Shown here in pieces: positions 42,201 through 50,201 of a stretch of DNA of 64,000 nt. Location of the stretch: the NCBI GenBank assembly GCA_964242735.1, contig CAXTAK010000013.1, positions 1 through 64,000 on the forward strand. Direction: 5' to 3'. The first letter of the stretch is position 1. Each line of letters starts with the position of its first letter. A program made the position numbers and the translations under genes. Source of the DNA: CADCUY01 sp964242735. GTDB lineage: Bacteria > Actinomycetota > Actinomycetes > Actinomycetales > Quadrisphaeraceae. Below the pieces are notes generated by a model. The model was not told the origin of the DNA. It ran no database searches and was given only the letters and a program-made list of their open reading frames with translations.

Positions 42201-42449
42201 GTGCTCGTCAACGACGGCCAGGCCAAGACGGACCTGTCGAAACTGCTCGCGCGCGTCGAGGCTGGTGAGGACGTCGGGATCGCCCGTCACGGTGTTCCCG
42301 TGGCACGGCTGGTCAAGATCGAGGTGTCCCCGTCGGCTGGGCAGACGTTCCTCGCCGCCCGCGGCTCGCTCGCCGGCCACATCGTCATGGGGGACGACTT
42401 CGAGTTCACCGCCGCAGAGCTCGACGACATCCCGGACGAGCCCTCGTGA
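42201..42449 (+). CDS. Phd/YefM-type (VapB-like) antitoxin
   Basis: An 82-residue antitoxin. The N-terminal DNA-binding part is QAKTDLSKLLARVEAGEDVGIARHGVPVARLV, the typical Phd/YefM fold. The acidic C-terminal tail (FEFTAAELDDIPDEPS) would occupy the toxin active site. GTG 42201 is chosen; a further upstream GTG at 42150 would place the palindrome inside the gene. Its stop overlaps the toxin start by four bases. Confidence 0.85.
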   Translation: MLVNDGQAKTDLSKLLARVEAGEDVGIARHGVPVARLVKIEVSPSAGQTFLAARGSLAGHIVMGDDFEFTAAELDDIPDEPS

Positions 42450-42823
42450 GGCTGCTGCTGGACACGCACGTCGTGCTCTGGGAGCTGGGAGGATCGCGGG
42501 AGGTGTCGCGCGCGGCGCAGGAAGCGATCGAGCGCGCATCGGAGCTCCTGTTCAGCGTCGTGTCCTTCGCGGAGATCGGCGTCGAGGTCGCGGTCGGCAA
42601 GCTGTCAGTGCCGCAGGACCTGCGTGAGCACGTGCGGCGGAGCGGCGTGCGGATCCTTCCGCTCGAGGCGGATCACGGTCTCGCGGTGGCGGACCTGCCC
42701 ATGCACCACCGTGACCCCTTCGACCGGCTGCTCATCGCCCAGGCCCGCTCCGAGCGGCTGACCATCGTCTCTGCGGACGCTCGCATGGCGGACTACGACG
42801 TGCGACTCATCGACGCCGGCTGA
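42446..42823 (+). CDS. PIN-domain (VapC-like) toxin
   Basis: A 125-residue PIN ribonuclease. Acidic residues of the Mg2+ site are seen in LLLDTHVVLWEL (first Asp), SVVSFAEIGVEV (Glu), HHRDPFDRLLIAQA (Asp pair) and IVSADARMADYDV (last Asp). VapC toxins cleave tRNA or rRNA when the antitoxin is degraded. GTG 42446 overlaps the antitoxin stop. Confidence 0.9.
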   Translation: MRLLLDTHVVLWELGGSREVSRAAQEAIERASELLFSVVSFAEIGVEVAVGKLSVPQDLREHVRRSGVRILPLEADHGLAVADLPMHHRDPFDRLLIAQARSERLTIVSADARMADYDVRLIDAG

Positions 42824-42968
42824 CCCGTCAGGACGGCGCTCGGCGCTGTTCCGGATGGGCGGACCGCCCGACAGCGGCGCTCCGGTCCTGCTCGGTCGCG
42901 TGCGCCGGCCCGCAGCGGTCAGGGAGATCGGTCTCCGCGAGTCGCCGAGCACCTGGGACAGCCTCGGC

Positions 42969-43870
42969 GTGCGTGTCCTCTTCGCCTCCCTCCCGGCCCA
43001 CGGGCAGCTGCTGCCGCTCGCCTCGGCGTCCCGCGACGCCGGCCACGACGTCGTGATCGCGACCGGCGGTTCGTTCGCATCGTTCCCGGCCGGACGGGGG
43101 TGGGCCGCGCGCGATGCGCCCCCGCGCGTGGAGCACGCCGTGCGAGACGTCGTGGCCGCCCGCCCGGACCTGCTGCGCCTGCCCCCGATGGACCGGTGGC
43201 GGACGGGTCTCGAAGTCTTCGCCGAGACCCTGCCGGAGCGCACGGTCCCCCCGCTGCGCGAGGTCGTCAGCGAGGTGCGCCCGGACCTCGTGGTCTACGA
43301 GCAGGAGGACCTCCGCGCTGCCGTGGTCAGCGCGGCGGCGGGGGTCCCCGCGGTGCATCACGGTCCGGGGCCCACGCCGGCGCCGGCCCTGCTGGAGGCG
43401 TTCGCCGATGTGGTGCGCCGGCGCGCGGGCGACCTCGGCGGAGACGCCCCCGGGCAGGGGCGGGCGGTCCTGGGCGTCGCCGAGCTCGACGTCGACGTGC
43501 TGGCCACCGTCGGTCCGGACGGCGACGTCGATGCCGTCCCGACGCACGACCGGCTGCGCGTCGAGCGCTTCGTCGACCAAGAGGAGGCGCTCTCCCGGGC
43601 CGCGGCCGCAGTGCACCACGGCGGCAGCGGGACCACGCTGGCCTCCCTCGGCTACGCCCGGCCGCAGCTGGTGATGCACCAGGGCGAGATCGACCAGTTC
43701 CTCGACGGCCGCGCCGTGGTGCGCGCCGCACTCGCACCGGAGGACGTCAGCGCTGCCCCGGGTCGCGGACGAGGTGCGCCGGTCGCTGGAGAGCCCGGTG
43801 CCGACCGCCGCCGGCGGCATCGCGACCATGCCCTCGCCGGCCGAGGTCGTCCCGACCCGGCCGCCCTCGC
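42969..43870 (+). pseudogene. UGT-like (GT1) glycosyltransferase, degraded
   Basis: GTG 42969 opens VRVLFASLPAHGQLLPLASASRDAGHDVV, a macrolide/flavonoid glycosyltransferase N-terminus. The donor-binding signature AVHHGGSGTTLASLGYARPQLVMHQGEIDQF is intact at about 43605-43700. About 60-100 residues seem missing between the two lobes, and after about 43757 the tail moves to another frame (LPRVADEVRRSLESP, then MPSPAEVV). The gene is probably inactive. Confidence 0.7.
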
Positions 43871-43881
43871 CCTCGGCCGGC

Positions 43882-44916
43882 TCAGCCCAGCGGGGCCACC
43901 AGCGCCGAGGCACCGGCCGACCACGACCGCATCACGTGGGCGGAGAGCCGCTCGTCGAGCAGGGCGGTGGCCTGCAGGCCGAAGACGACGTCGGCGGCCA
44001 TCGCGGGGTCGGCCTCGACCAGCGGGGCGATGATCCCGGTGCGCACCACCTGCTCGTGCACCGCGTCGGCCTCGACGTGCTCGGCGTAGAAGCCCACCGT
44101 CGCCGGGCCGCACCCCAGGCGGGTCGCGGCGCGCACGAGCCGGTCCGAACCCGGTGAGGACGTCAGCTCCACCGCCGCGAACTGGCCCACCAGCGCGCCC
44201 CGCAACCCGCGGTGCAGCCCGCACAGCGACATGAGGTTCACCTCCGCGAGCACCGGCGCCGGCGCAGCGTCGAGGTACGCGCCGTAGGCGTCGGTGAGGT
44301 CGAGCTCGCGCATCATGTCGGCGAAGAGCTGCGCGTGCATGCGGTCACCGCGCCCGGCCCCGTACTCGTCGTGCTCGACGGAGACCAGGGCGGCCTTCGC
44401 CGCGCCCTCCAGCCGGGGGATGACGAAGGCCTGCGGGTCGGCCTCCTTCAGGTGGTAGATCGAGCGGAGCGCGATGTACTCCCGCAGCTGCCACAGCTCC
44501 CCGCGGCGGCGCAGGTGGTGCGAGACCCCGTCACCGTCGACGTGCTCGACCACCAGGGCCGCGACCTCGCCGGCGACGTCATCGCCCCCGGGGACGTCGC
44601 GGCGCAGCGCGGCGAGGAAGCTCGCCTCGAGCTCGCCGCGCAGCCCGAGCAGGGCGGGGTCCCACTCCAGGTCGTCGCCGACCCCGGCGAACCCCCGGTA
44701 GTGGAGCTCGTAGCAGGTGTACAGCGCGAGCTGCAGGTCGTCGCCGTAGGGGTCCGCGGCGCCCAGCGCCCCCGCCAGGGACGGCAGGTCGGGCACGCCC
44801 GCGCCGGTCAGGGCGCGCAGGACCACCTGCGACAGCGGGCCCCGCGCGGCAGGCAGCGCGGGGGCCGCGGCGTCGGTGCGCGGGTCGCCGCTTCTGGGGG
44901 CCGTGGTGGTGGTCAT
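43882..44916 (-). CDS. iron-containing redox enzyme family protein (haem-oxygenase-like fold)
   Basis: A 344-residue protein. Helical motifs match the haem-oxygenase-like diiron superfamily: LYTCYELHYRGFAGV, REYIALRSIYHLKEADP, LVSVEHDEYGAGRGDRMHAQLFADMM with His/Glu ligands, and TVGFYAEHVEADAVHEQVV with further ligands. Relatives include diiron oxygenases acting on small molecules. The substrate is unknown. ATG 44916 (cagga before it) overlaps the CDGSH stop. It is the last gene of a methyltransferase-CDGSH-redox cluster. Confidence 0.85.
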   Translation of the reverse strand: MTTTTAPRSGDPRTDAAAPALPAARGPLSQVVLRALTGAGVPDLPSLAGALGAADPYGDDLQLALYTCYELHYRGFAGVGDDLEWDPALLGLRGELEASFLAALRRDVPGGDDVAGEVAALVVEHVDGDGVSHHLRRRGELWQLREYIALRSIYHLKEADPQAFVIPRLEGAAKAALVSVEHDEYGAGRGDRMHAQLFADMMRELDLTDAYGAYLDAAPAPVLAEVNLMSLCGLHRGLRGALVGQFAAVELTSSPGSDRLVRAATRLGCGPATVGFYAEHVEADAVHEQVVRTGIIAPLVEADPAMAADVVFGLQATALLDERLSAHVMRSWSAGASALVAPLG

Positions 44917-45167
44917 GGCTGCTCCTGGGGGGTGGTGCGGACGCGGCGGCGGTGGCTGGTGTCGCAGATCGGGTAGCGGCGGCTGTTGCCGCACACGCAC
45001 ACCGCGGTCACCGGCCGCTGCGAGAGCGTGGTGGTGCCGTCGGGCAGCACCACCTCCACGGGGCCCTGCACGAGCACAGGACCGTCCGCGGTGATGGTGA
45101 GCCGGTTGACGGGGGCGACCCGCCCGGACACCGGCACCGGCACCGGCGGCGTGTTCTCAGGCGGCAC
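44913..45167 (-). CDS. CDGSH-type iron-sulfur protein
   Basis: An 84-residue protein. The iron-sulfur motif is AVCVCGNSRRYPICDTSHRRR: two Cys, a Pro-x-Cys-Asp and the His ligand of a 2Fe-2S mitoNEET-like cluster. Asp-Thr replaces the usual Asp-Gly. The first half is VNRLTITADGPVLVQGPVEVVL, a beta segment common to bacterial CDGSH proteins. It probably donates electrons to the adjacent redox enzyme. The start overlaps the methyltransferase stop by 11 bases. Confidence 0.88.
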   Translation of the reverse strand: MPPENTPPVPVPVSGRVAPVNRLTITADGPVLVQGPVEVVLPDGTTTLSQRPVTAVCVCGNSRRYPICDTSHRRRVRTTPQEQP

Positions 45168-45891
45168 GCCGCACCTCCTCCCCGGGGCGGGGCGCCGGCC
45201 CGGTCAGCGGGTCCTGGACGGTGATGGGCCACGCGAGGGGGCCGTCGCTGGCGGCGATGACCACGAGCTCCTCGCTGCGCTGGCCGACCGCGACCAGACC
45301 GCGCTCGGCCAGCAGGTCGGCGCGCCCGCGCATGACCGGCCCGTAGGGCTCCTGCGCGCGGGCGACGACGGCCACGTCCAGGCCCGCCGCGCGCAGCAGG
45401 GCGACGGTGCGCGCGGCGTCCGCGACGACCGACTGGGTGAGCAGCAGCACCCCGCCGTCGGCGAGCAGGGCCGGCACCTGCTCGCAGATGCGGTCGAGCA
45501 CCGCGCGCCCGTCGGTGCCCGCGTCCCAGCTGCGCCCCGGGCGGTGGCGGGGCAGCACCGACGTGGCCGCCGGCACGTACGGGGGGTTGGACAGCACGAG
45601 GTCGAAGCGCCGCCCGTGCACGGGGGCGACCAGGTCGCCGCGGTGCACGCGCAGCCGCGCGCCGTGCAGGGCGCTGTTGAGCCGGGCGGTGATCACCGAG
45701 CGGCGCGAGAGGTCGATGGCGGTGACCGTGGCGGCCCCCGCCCGGGCGGCGGTCACGGCGAGCGCACCGGAACCGGTGCCGACGTCGAGCACGCGTGCGC
45801 CCCGGGCGAGGCCGCTGGCCTCGACCACGCCGGCGAGGAGCCTGGTGTCGCCCTGCGCCCGGTACGTGCCGGGCAGGCGGAGGAGCATCAC
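45157..45891 (-). CDS. PrmC/HemK-like methyltransferase
   Basis: A 244-residue SAM-dependent methyltransferase. It begins VMLLRLPGTYRAQGDTRLLAGVV and contains ARVLDVGTGSGALAVTAARAG (motif I) and FDLVLSNPPYVPAA. The NPPY motif is typical of N-methyltransferases acting on Gln or Asn. Actinobacterial copies next to CDGSH and redox genes form a recurring set whose target is unknown. GTG 45891 or ATG 45888 is the start; a longer frame exists but is Arg/Gly-rich. Confidence 0.86.
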   Translation of the reverse strand: MMLLRLPGTYRAQGDTRLLAGVVEASGLARGARVLDVGTGSGALAVTAARAGAATVTAIDLSRRSVITARLNSALHGARLRVHRGDLVAPVHGRRFDLVLSNPPYVPAATSVLPRHRPGRSWDAGTDGRAVLDRICEQVPALLADGGVLLLTQSVVADAARTVALLRAAGLDVAVVARAQEPYGPVMRGRADLLAERGLVAVGQRSEELVVIAASDGPLAWPITVQDPLTGPAPRPGEEVRRAA

Positions 45892-46357
45892 CGGGACAGT
45901 GTCCTCGCCGGCCCGCGGGGCCGCCCACCCGATCCGCCGCCGGTCCGACCACTGCCAGGACGTCGTCACTCCGCGGGTGAGCGCGTCCACCACCGTGTCC
46001 GCGACCGGCCGGTCGGCGTGCACCCGGCGCACCGCGCCGGGGTCGGGGTGCGCGGTAGCCGTCCGCAGCGCGATCGCCGCTGCACGCCCCCGCCCCCGCC
46101 CCCGCCCCCGCCCTCGCCCAGGAGTGCCCCTCCGCAGCTCGAGGACGGCCCTCCACCGGGGGGTGCTGCTCTCGTGGCTCGGTGGTAGCGGATCCTCGGG
46201 AGGTTGCCGCAGCGCTCCACGGACCACCGTCGGGTGCCTGAGCGGGAGGCGTCGACGAGCAGGGCGCGCGGTCCTGCGCCGCGCAGACCCGGATCCGGCG
46301 CCCCAGCGGCGTCATCAGCAGGTCGATGGCGTCGGGGGCACCGAGCTGCGGGGGCGG
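45892..46357. other. gene-poor region upstream of the methyltransferase
   Basis: These 466 bases hold the microsatellite at 46084-46121 and a minus-strand extension of the methyltransferase frame. The last 60 residues of that extension (HADRPVADTVVDALTRG, VTTSWQWSDRRR) look protein-like without a recognised family. Confidence 0.35.
46084..46121. repeat. (cccccg)n microsatellite
   Basis: About six tandem copies of a cgcccc-type hexamer. On the minus strand in the methyltransferase frame it would encode Gly-Arg repeats. Confidence 0.85.
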
Positions 46358-46591
46358 GTGCACGACCGCTGGCCGCGCGCCGCCACGGTGGTGCTGCTCG
46401 CCTCGCTCGCGGCCCTGGCCGTCCTGGGGCCCCTCGACCCGGCACCGCGGTTCCCCGCCGGCGCACTCGTCGCCGCAGCCGGCACCGTGATCGCCGCTCG
46501 CGGCGCACCCGCCGCACCGCCGGTGACGGGAGCGACGGCCCGCGCTGCTGGTGGACAGCCGTCGCCCGACCCCGGACGCCCCGGCGACTGA
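46358..46591 (+). CDS. small predicted membrane protein
   Basis: A 77-residue frame from GTG 46358. It contains the hydrophobic stretch TVVLLASLAALAVLGPL and a second one FPAGALVAAAGTVIAARG, with a Pro/Gly/Ala-rich tail. No family is recognised and no ribosome site is clear. It may be a genuine small membrane protein or a chance frame. Confidence 0.35.
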   Translation: MHDRWPRAATVVLLASLAALAVLGPLDPAPRFPAGALVAAAGTVIAARGAPAAPPVTGATARAAGGQPSPDPGRPGD

Positions 46592-47063
46592 CCGCACGTC
46601 GACCAGATGCCGCCACCGTCGCCGACGTCGGAGGGGTCATGGATCTCGCTACCAGCGCTGGAAGCCCGCGCCGTGCCGCTGGGCCCCAGCCGAGCACCAG
46701 CGGCCGTGGTCGCCGCTGTGGCGGTGGCCATCGACGAACCGCCGACCGACGCGTCGTGGGCGAGGACCTCGGGGACCGGCACGTCAGCGGTGACCCGACC
46801 GGGATCGCCGGGGTGAGGCTCGACGTCCCCCGCCCCTACCGCCTCCGCCTGCTGCACCGCCAGGTCGACGGCGTCGCGCGGGACGTCGTCGCCGTCGGGG
46901 TGCGCGAGCAGCACGCGGTCGACCCCTGGCCCCGATCGCCTCACCGAGCAGCAGCTCGTCCGCGCCGTCCACGGACTCACCGCGGGGGGGCCTCCTGCAC
47001 GCTGCGCACCCGACCACGACCTCGGACCTCCCACGGCGGCCGCACTCCGCTAGCGTCGCGCGC
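46592..47063. other. region before the urease operon, no clear gene
   Basis: These 472 bases hold short frames on both strands (one at 46607-46816 with an Ala/Val-rich middle) but nothing recognisable. The ureA promoter hexamer is at the end. Confidence 0.4.
47051..47056 (+). promoter_or_regulatory. -10-like hexamer of the urease operon
   Basis: TAGCGT ends seven bases before the ureA GTG at 47064, a leaderless spacing. Confidence 0.55.
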
Positions 47064-47366
47064 GTGCTCCTGACACCCCACGAGCAGGAACGGCTGATGC
47101 TCTCCTACGCCGCCGAACTGGCCCTGCGCCGCCGCGGCCGCGGACTGCGCCTGAACCACCCGGAGACCATCGCGGTGATCACCAGCTTCCTCCTCGAGGG
47201 CGCCCGCGACGGGCGCACGGTGGCCGAGCTCATGTCCTCGGGCCGCGAGGTGCTCCGCCGCGACGACGTGATGGACGGCGTCCCCGAGATGCTGCCCGAG
47301 GTCGCCGTCGAGGCCACCTTCCCCGACGGCACGAAGCTGGTCACCGTGCACCAGCCCATCCCGTGA
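47064..47366 (+). CDS. ureA: urease subunit gamma
   Basis: A 100-residue structural subunit of nickel urease, which hydrolyses urea to ammonia and carbamate. It begins MLLTPHEQERLMLSYAAELALRRRGRGLRLNHPETIAVITSFLLEGARDG; the end is PDGTKLVTVHQPI. The sequence is normal length. Its stop overlaps the ureB GTG by four bases. No ribosome site precedes GTG 47064, so it is likely read from a leaderless transcript. Confidence 0.95.
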   Translation: MLLTPHEQERLMLSYAAELALRRRGRGLRLNHPETIAVITSFLLEGARDGRTVAELMSSGREVLRRDDVMDGVPEMLPEVAVEATFPDGTKLVTVHQPIP

Positions 47367-47701
47367 TCCCCGGCGAGCTGCTCCTCGGCGAGGAGCCCGT
47401 CGAGATCGCGGCCGGCGCGCCGCGGACGTCGCTGCACGTGGTCAACACCGGCGACCGCCCCGTCCAGGTGGGCTCGCACTTCCACCTCGCGCAGGCCAAC
47501 GCCGCGCTGTCCCTCGACCGCGTCGCGGCGCACGGCCAGCGCCTGGACATCGCGGCCGGCACCGCGGTGCGCTTCGAGCCGGGCATCGCCCGCGACGTCG
47601 ACGTCGTGCCGATCGGCGGCGCCCGCGTCGTCCCCGGCCTCACCCTGGACCCCCCCGGCCCCCTCGACCCGCCGCATGACCCCGCCCGGACGGGCGCCTG
47701 A
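47363..47701 (+). CDS. ureB: urease subunit beta
   Basis: A 112-residue subunit, part of the alpha-beta-gamma trimer. It contains IPGELLLGEEPVEI, LHVVNTGDRPVQVGSHFHLAQANAALSLDR and RLDIAAGTAVRFEPG. Length is normal. The stop lies 16 bases before the ureC GTG at 47718; the alternative ureC ATG at 47676 would overlap ureB. Confidence 0.95.
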   Translation: MIPGELLLGEEPVEIAAGAPRTSLHVVNTGDRPVQVGSHFHLAQANAALSLDRVAAHGQRLDIAAGTAVRFEPGIARDVDVVPIGGARVVPGLTLDPPGPLDPPHDPARTGA

Positions 47702-47717
47702 TGGAGCTGAGCCGTCC

Positions 47718-49436
47718 GTGGAGCTGAGCCGCGAGCGCTACGCCGCCCTGTACGGCCCCACCACCGGTGACCGCATCCGCCTGGCCGACACCGAGCTGGT
47801 CATCGAGGTCGAGCAGGACCTGTGCGGCGGACCCGGTCGCGCCGGGGACGAGGCGGTCTTCGGCGGCGGGAAGGTGATCCGCGAGTCGATGGGTCAGGCC
47901 CGCGCGACCCGCGCCGACGGGACGCCGGACACGGTCATCACCGGCGCCGTCGTCCTCGACCACTGGGGCGTGGTGAAGGCCGACGTCGGCATCCGCGACG
48001 GGCGCATCGTCGCGCTCGGGAAGGCCGGCAACCCCGAGACGATGGACCGGGTGCACCCGCTGCTGGTGATCGGCCCGTCCACGGAGGTCATCGCCGGGAA
48101 CGGGCGCATCCTCACCGCGGGCGCCGTGGACTGCCACGTCCACCTCATCTGCCCGCAGATCGTGCCCGAGGCGCTGGGGGCGGGCACCACCACCCTCGTC
48201 GGCGGCGGCACAGGGCCCGCGGAGGGCACGAAGGCCACGACCGTCACCCCGGGGGCGTGGCACCTGGCCCGGATGCTCGAGGCGATGGACGGCCTCCCGG
48301 TCAACGTGGCGCTGCTCGGCAAGGGCAACACCGCCTCGGAGGAGGCGATCACCGAGCAGCTCCTCGCGGGCGCCTCGGGGCTGAAGCTGCACGAGGACTG
48401 GGGCTCCACGCCAGCGGTGATCGACACCGCGCTGCGGGTGGCGGACCGGTACGGCGTCCAGGTGGCCCTGCACTCCGACACCCTCAACGAGGCGGGCTTC
48501 GTCGAGGACACGCTCGCCGCGATCGCCGGGCGCGGCATCCACGCTTACCACACCGAGGGCGCCGGGGGCGGGCACGCGCCCGACATCATCACCGTCGCCG
48601 GGCACGCACACGTGCTGCCGAGCTCGACGAACCCCACCCGCCCGCACACGGTGAACACCATCGACGAGCACCTCGACATGCTGATGGTCTGCCACCACCT
48701 GAACCCCTCGATCCCCGAGGACCTCGCCTTCGCCGAGTCCCGCATCCGCCCCTCGACGATCGCCGCGGAGGATGTGCTGCACGACCTCGGGGCGATCTCG
48801 ATGATCGGCTCCGACTCCCAGGCGATGGGTCGGGTCGGGGAGGTGGTGCTGCGCACGTGGCAGACCGCGCACGCGATGAAGGTGCGCCGCGGGGCGCTGG
48901 ACGGCGACGGGCCCGCGGACAACACCCGCGCGCGGCGCTACGTCGCGAAGTACACGATCTGCCCGGCGGTCGCCCACGGCCTCGACGACGAGGTCGGGTC
49001 GGTCGAGGTGGGCAAGCTCGCAGACCTGGTGCTGTGGGAGCCGGCGTTCTTCGGCGTCCGCCCGCACGTCGTGATCAAGGGCGGGATGATCGCCTGGGGA
49101 GCGATGGGCGACGCGAACGCCTCGATCCCCACCCCGCAGCCGCAGCTGCCCCGCCCCATGTTCGGGGCGGTCCCGCGGGTGGCGGCAGCGACGTCGCTGC
49201 ACTTCGTGGCGCCAGCGGCCCTGGACGGCGGGCTCGCCGAGCGCCTGGCGCTGGCTCGGCGCCTGGCGCCGGTGAAGGACGTGCGCGCCCTGACCAAGGC
49301 GGACATGGTGAACAACGACGCCCTGCCGCGCATCGAGGTCGAGCCCGACACCTTCACCGTGCGCATCGACGGTGACGTGGTGGAGGAGTCCCCGGCGCCG
49401 GAGCTGCCGATGGCGCAGCGCTACTTCCTCTTCTGA
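47718..49436 (+). CDS. ureC: urease subunit alpha
   Basis: A 572-residue catalytic subunit. Nickel and active-site groups are visible: the HVHL His pair in GAVDCHVHLICPQ, the carbamylated Lys in SGLKLHEDWG, HSDTLNEAGF, HTEGAGGGHAPD, the flap Cys-His in MVCHHLNPS, and the Asp in GSDSQAMGRVGE. GTG 47718 is preferred because the VELSRERYAALYGPTTGD start matches the family; an in-frame ATG at 47676 adds 14 atypical residues. A duplicated tggagctgagccg (47702-47714 and 47719-47731) lies over the start. Confidence 0.95.
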   Translation: MELSRERYAALYGPTTGDRIRLADTELVIEVEQDLCGGPGRAGDEAVFGGGKVIRESMGQARATRADGTPDTVITGAVVLDHWGVVKADVGIRDGRIVALGKAGNPETMDRVHPLLVIGPSTEVIAGNGRILTAGAVDCHVHLICPQIVPEALGAGTTTLVGGGTGPAEGTKATTVTPGAWHLARMLEAMDGLPVNVALLGKGNTASEEAITEQLLAGASGLKLHEDWGSTPAVIDTALRVADRYGVQVALHSDTLNEAGFVEDTLAAIAGRGIHAYHTEGAGGGHAPDIITVAGHAHVLPSSTNPTRPHTVNTIDEHLDMLMVCHHLNPSIPEDLAFAESRIRPSTIAAEDVLHDLGAISMIGSDSQAMGRVGEVVLRTWQTAHAMKVRRGALDGDGPADNTRARRYVAKYTICPAVAHGLDDEVGSVEVGKLADLVLWEPAFFGVRPHVVIKGGMIAWGAMGDANASIPTPQPQLPRPMFGAVPRVAAATSLHFVAPAALDGGLAERLALARRLAPVKDVRALTKADMVNNDALPRIEVEPDTFTVRIDGDVVEESPAPELPMAQRYFLF

Positions 49437-49486
49437 GTGCAGCCCGTTCCGAGGGTGACCGGTCTCCAGCACGACCCGACGCCGCG

Positions 49487-50152
49487 ATGACGCTCGTGGC
49501 GCTGCTCGCCCTCGCGGACTCCCGGCTGCCCGCGGGAGGGCACGCGCACTCCGCGGCGGCGGAGCAGTTCGTCACCGACGGCCTGGTGCGCGACGAGGCG
49601 TCCCTGGCCACGCTGCTGCGGCGGCGCCTGCTCACCGGGGGCGCAGTCGCGGCGGGCCTGGCGGCCACGGCGTGCGCCGACCCGGGCGCGGGGCCGCTGG
49701 CGGCGCTGGACGACGGGGCCGACGCCCGCACCCCCTCCCCCGCCGCGCGCACAGCGTCCCGCGCGCAGGGCCGGGCGCTGCTGCGCGTGGCGTCGAGCGC
49801 GTGGCCCTCGCCGGTGTGGACCGCTCTGCGCCCGGCGACACCGGGAGCGCACCACGCCGTGGTGCTCGGGGTGGCCACCGCCGTGGTGGGCGGGCGCCCC
49901 CGCGACGCCGCGCTCCTCGCCGCCTACCTGACCACCACCGCCCCGGCGACGGCCGCGCAGCGGCTGCTGGGCCTCGACCCGGTCACCGTCGCCGCGGTGC
50001 TGGCCTCCCTCGGGACGCTGCAGGAGCAGATCGCCGACGCCGCCGCGCTGGCAGCGGCCGCCGGTGAGGGGCCCGCGAGCGGCGCCGACCCGCTCACCGA
50101 CCTGCTGCACACCCGGCACACCCCCCGGCAGGACAAGCTGTTCGCCTCGTAG
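49487..50152 (+). CDS. ureF: urease accessory protein UreF
   Basis: A 221-residue all-helical accessory protein that gates GTPase-driven nickel delivery by UreG. It has LLALADSRLPAGGHAHSAAAEQFV at the start, HHAVVLGVATAVVGGRP, TTTAPATAAQRLLGLDPVTVAAVLASL and HTRHTPRQDKLFAS at the end. ATG 49487 is 50 bases after ureC. ureG does not follow directly: two unrelated minus-strand genes intervene. Confidence 0.92.
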   Translation: MTLVALLALADSRLPAGGHAHSAAAEQFVTDGLVRDEASLATLLRRRLLTGGAVAAGLAATACADPGAGPLAALDDGADARTPSPAARTASRAQGRALLRVASSAWPSPVWTALRPATPGAHHAVVLGVATAVVGGRPRDAALLAAYLTTTAPATAAQRLLGLDPVTVAAVLASLGTLQEQIADAAALAAAAGEGPASGADPLTDLLHTRHTPRQDKLFAS

Positions 50153-50201
50153 TGCCCCACCACCGCGGCGCGTCGCGGGGAGCTGACCGGGGCGGACGCC
50201 C

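Noticed and set aside
45892..46227. Gly-Arg-rich N-terminal extension of the PrmC-like methyltransferase
   Set aside because: It comes from a microsatellite, and the family start is at GTG 45891 or ATG 45888.
46607..47034. Short frames upstream of ureA as genes
   Set aside because: No family, no ribosome site and composition typical of chance frames.
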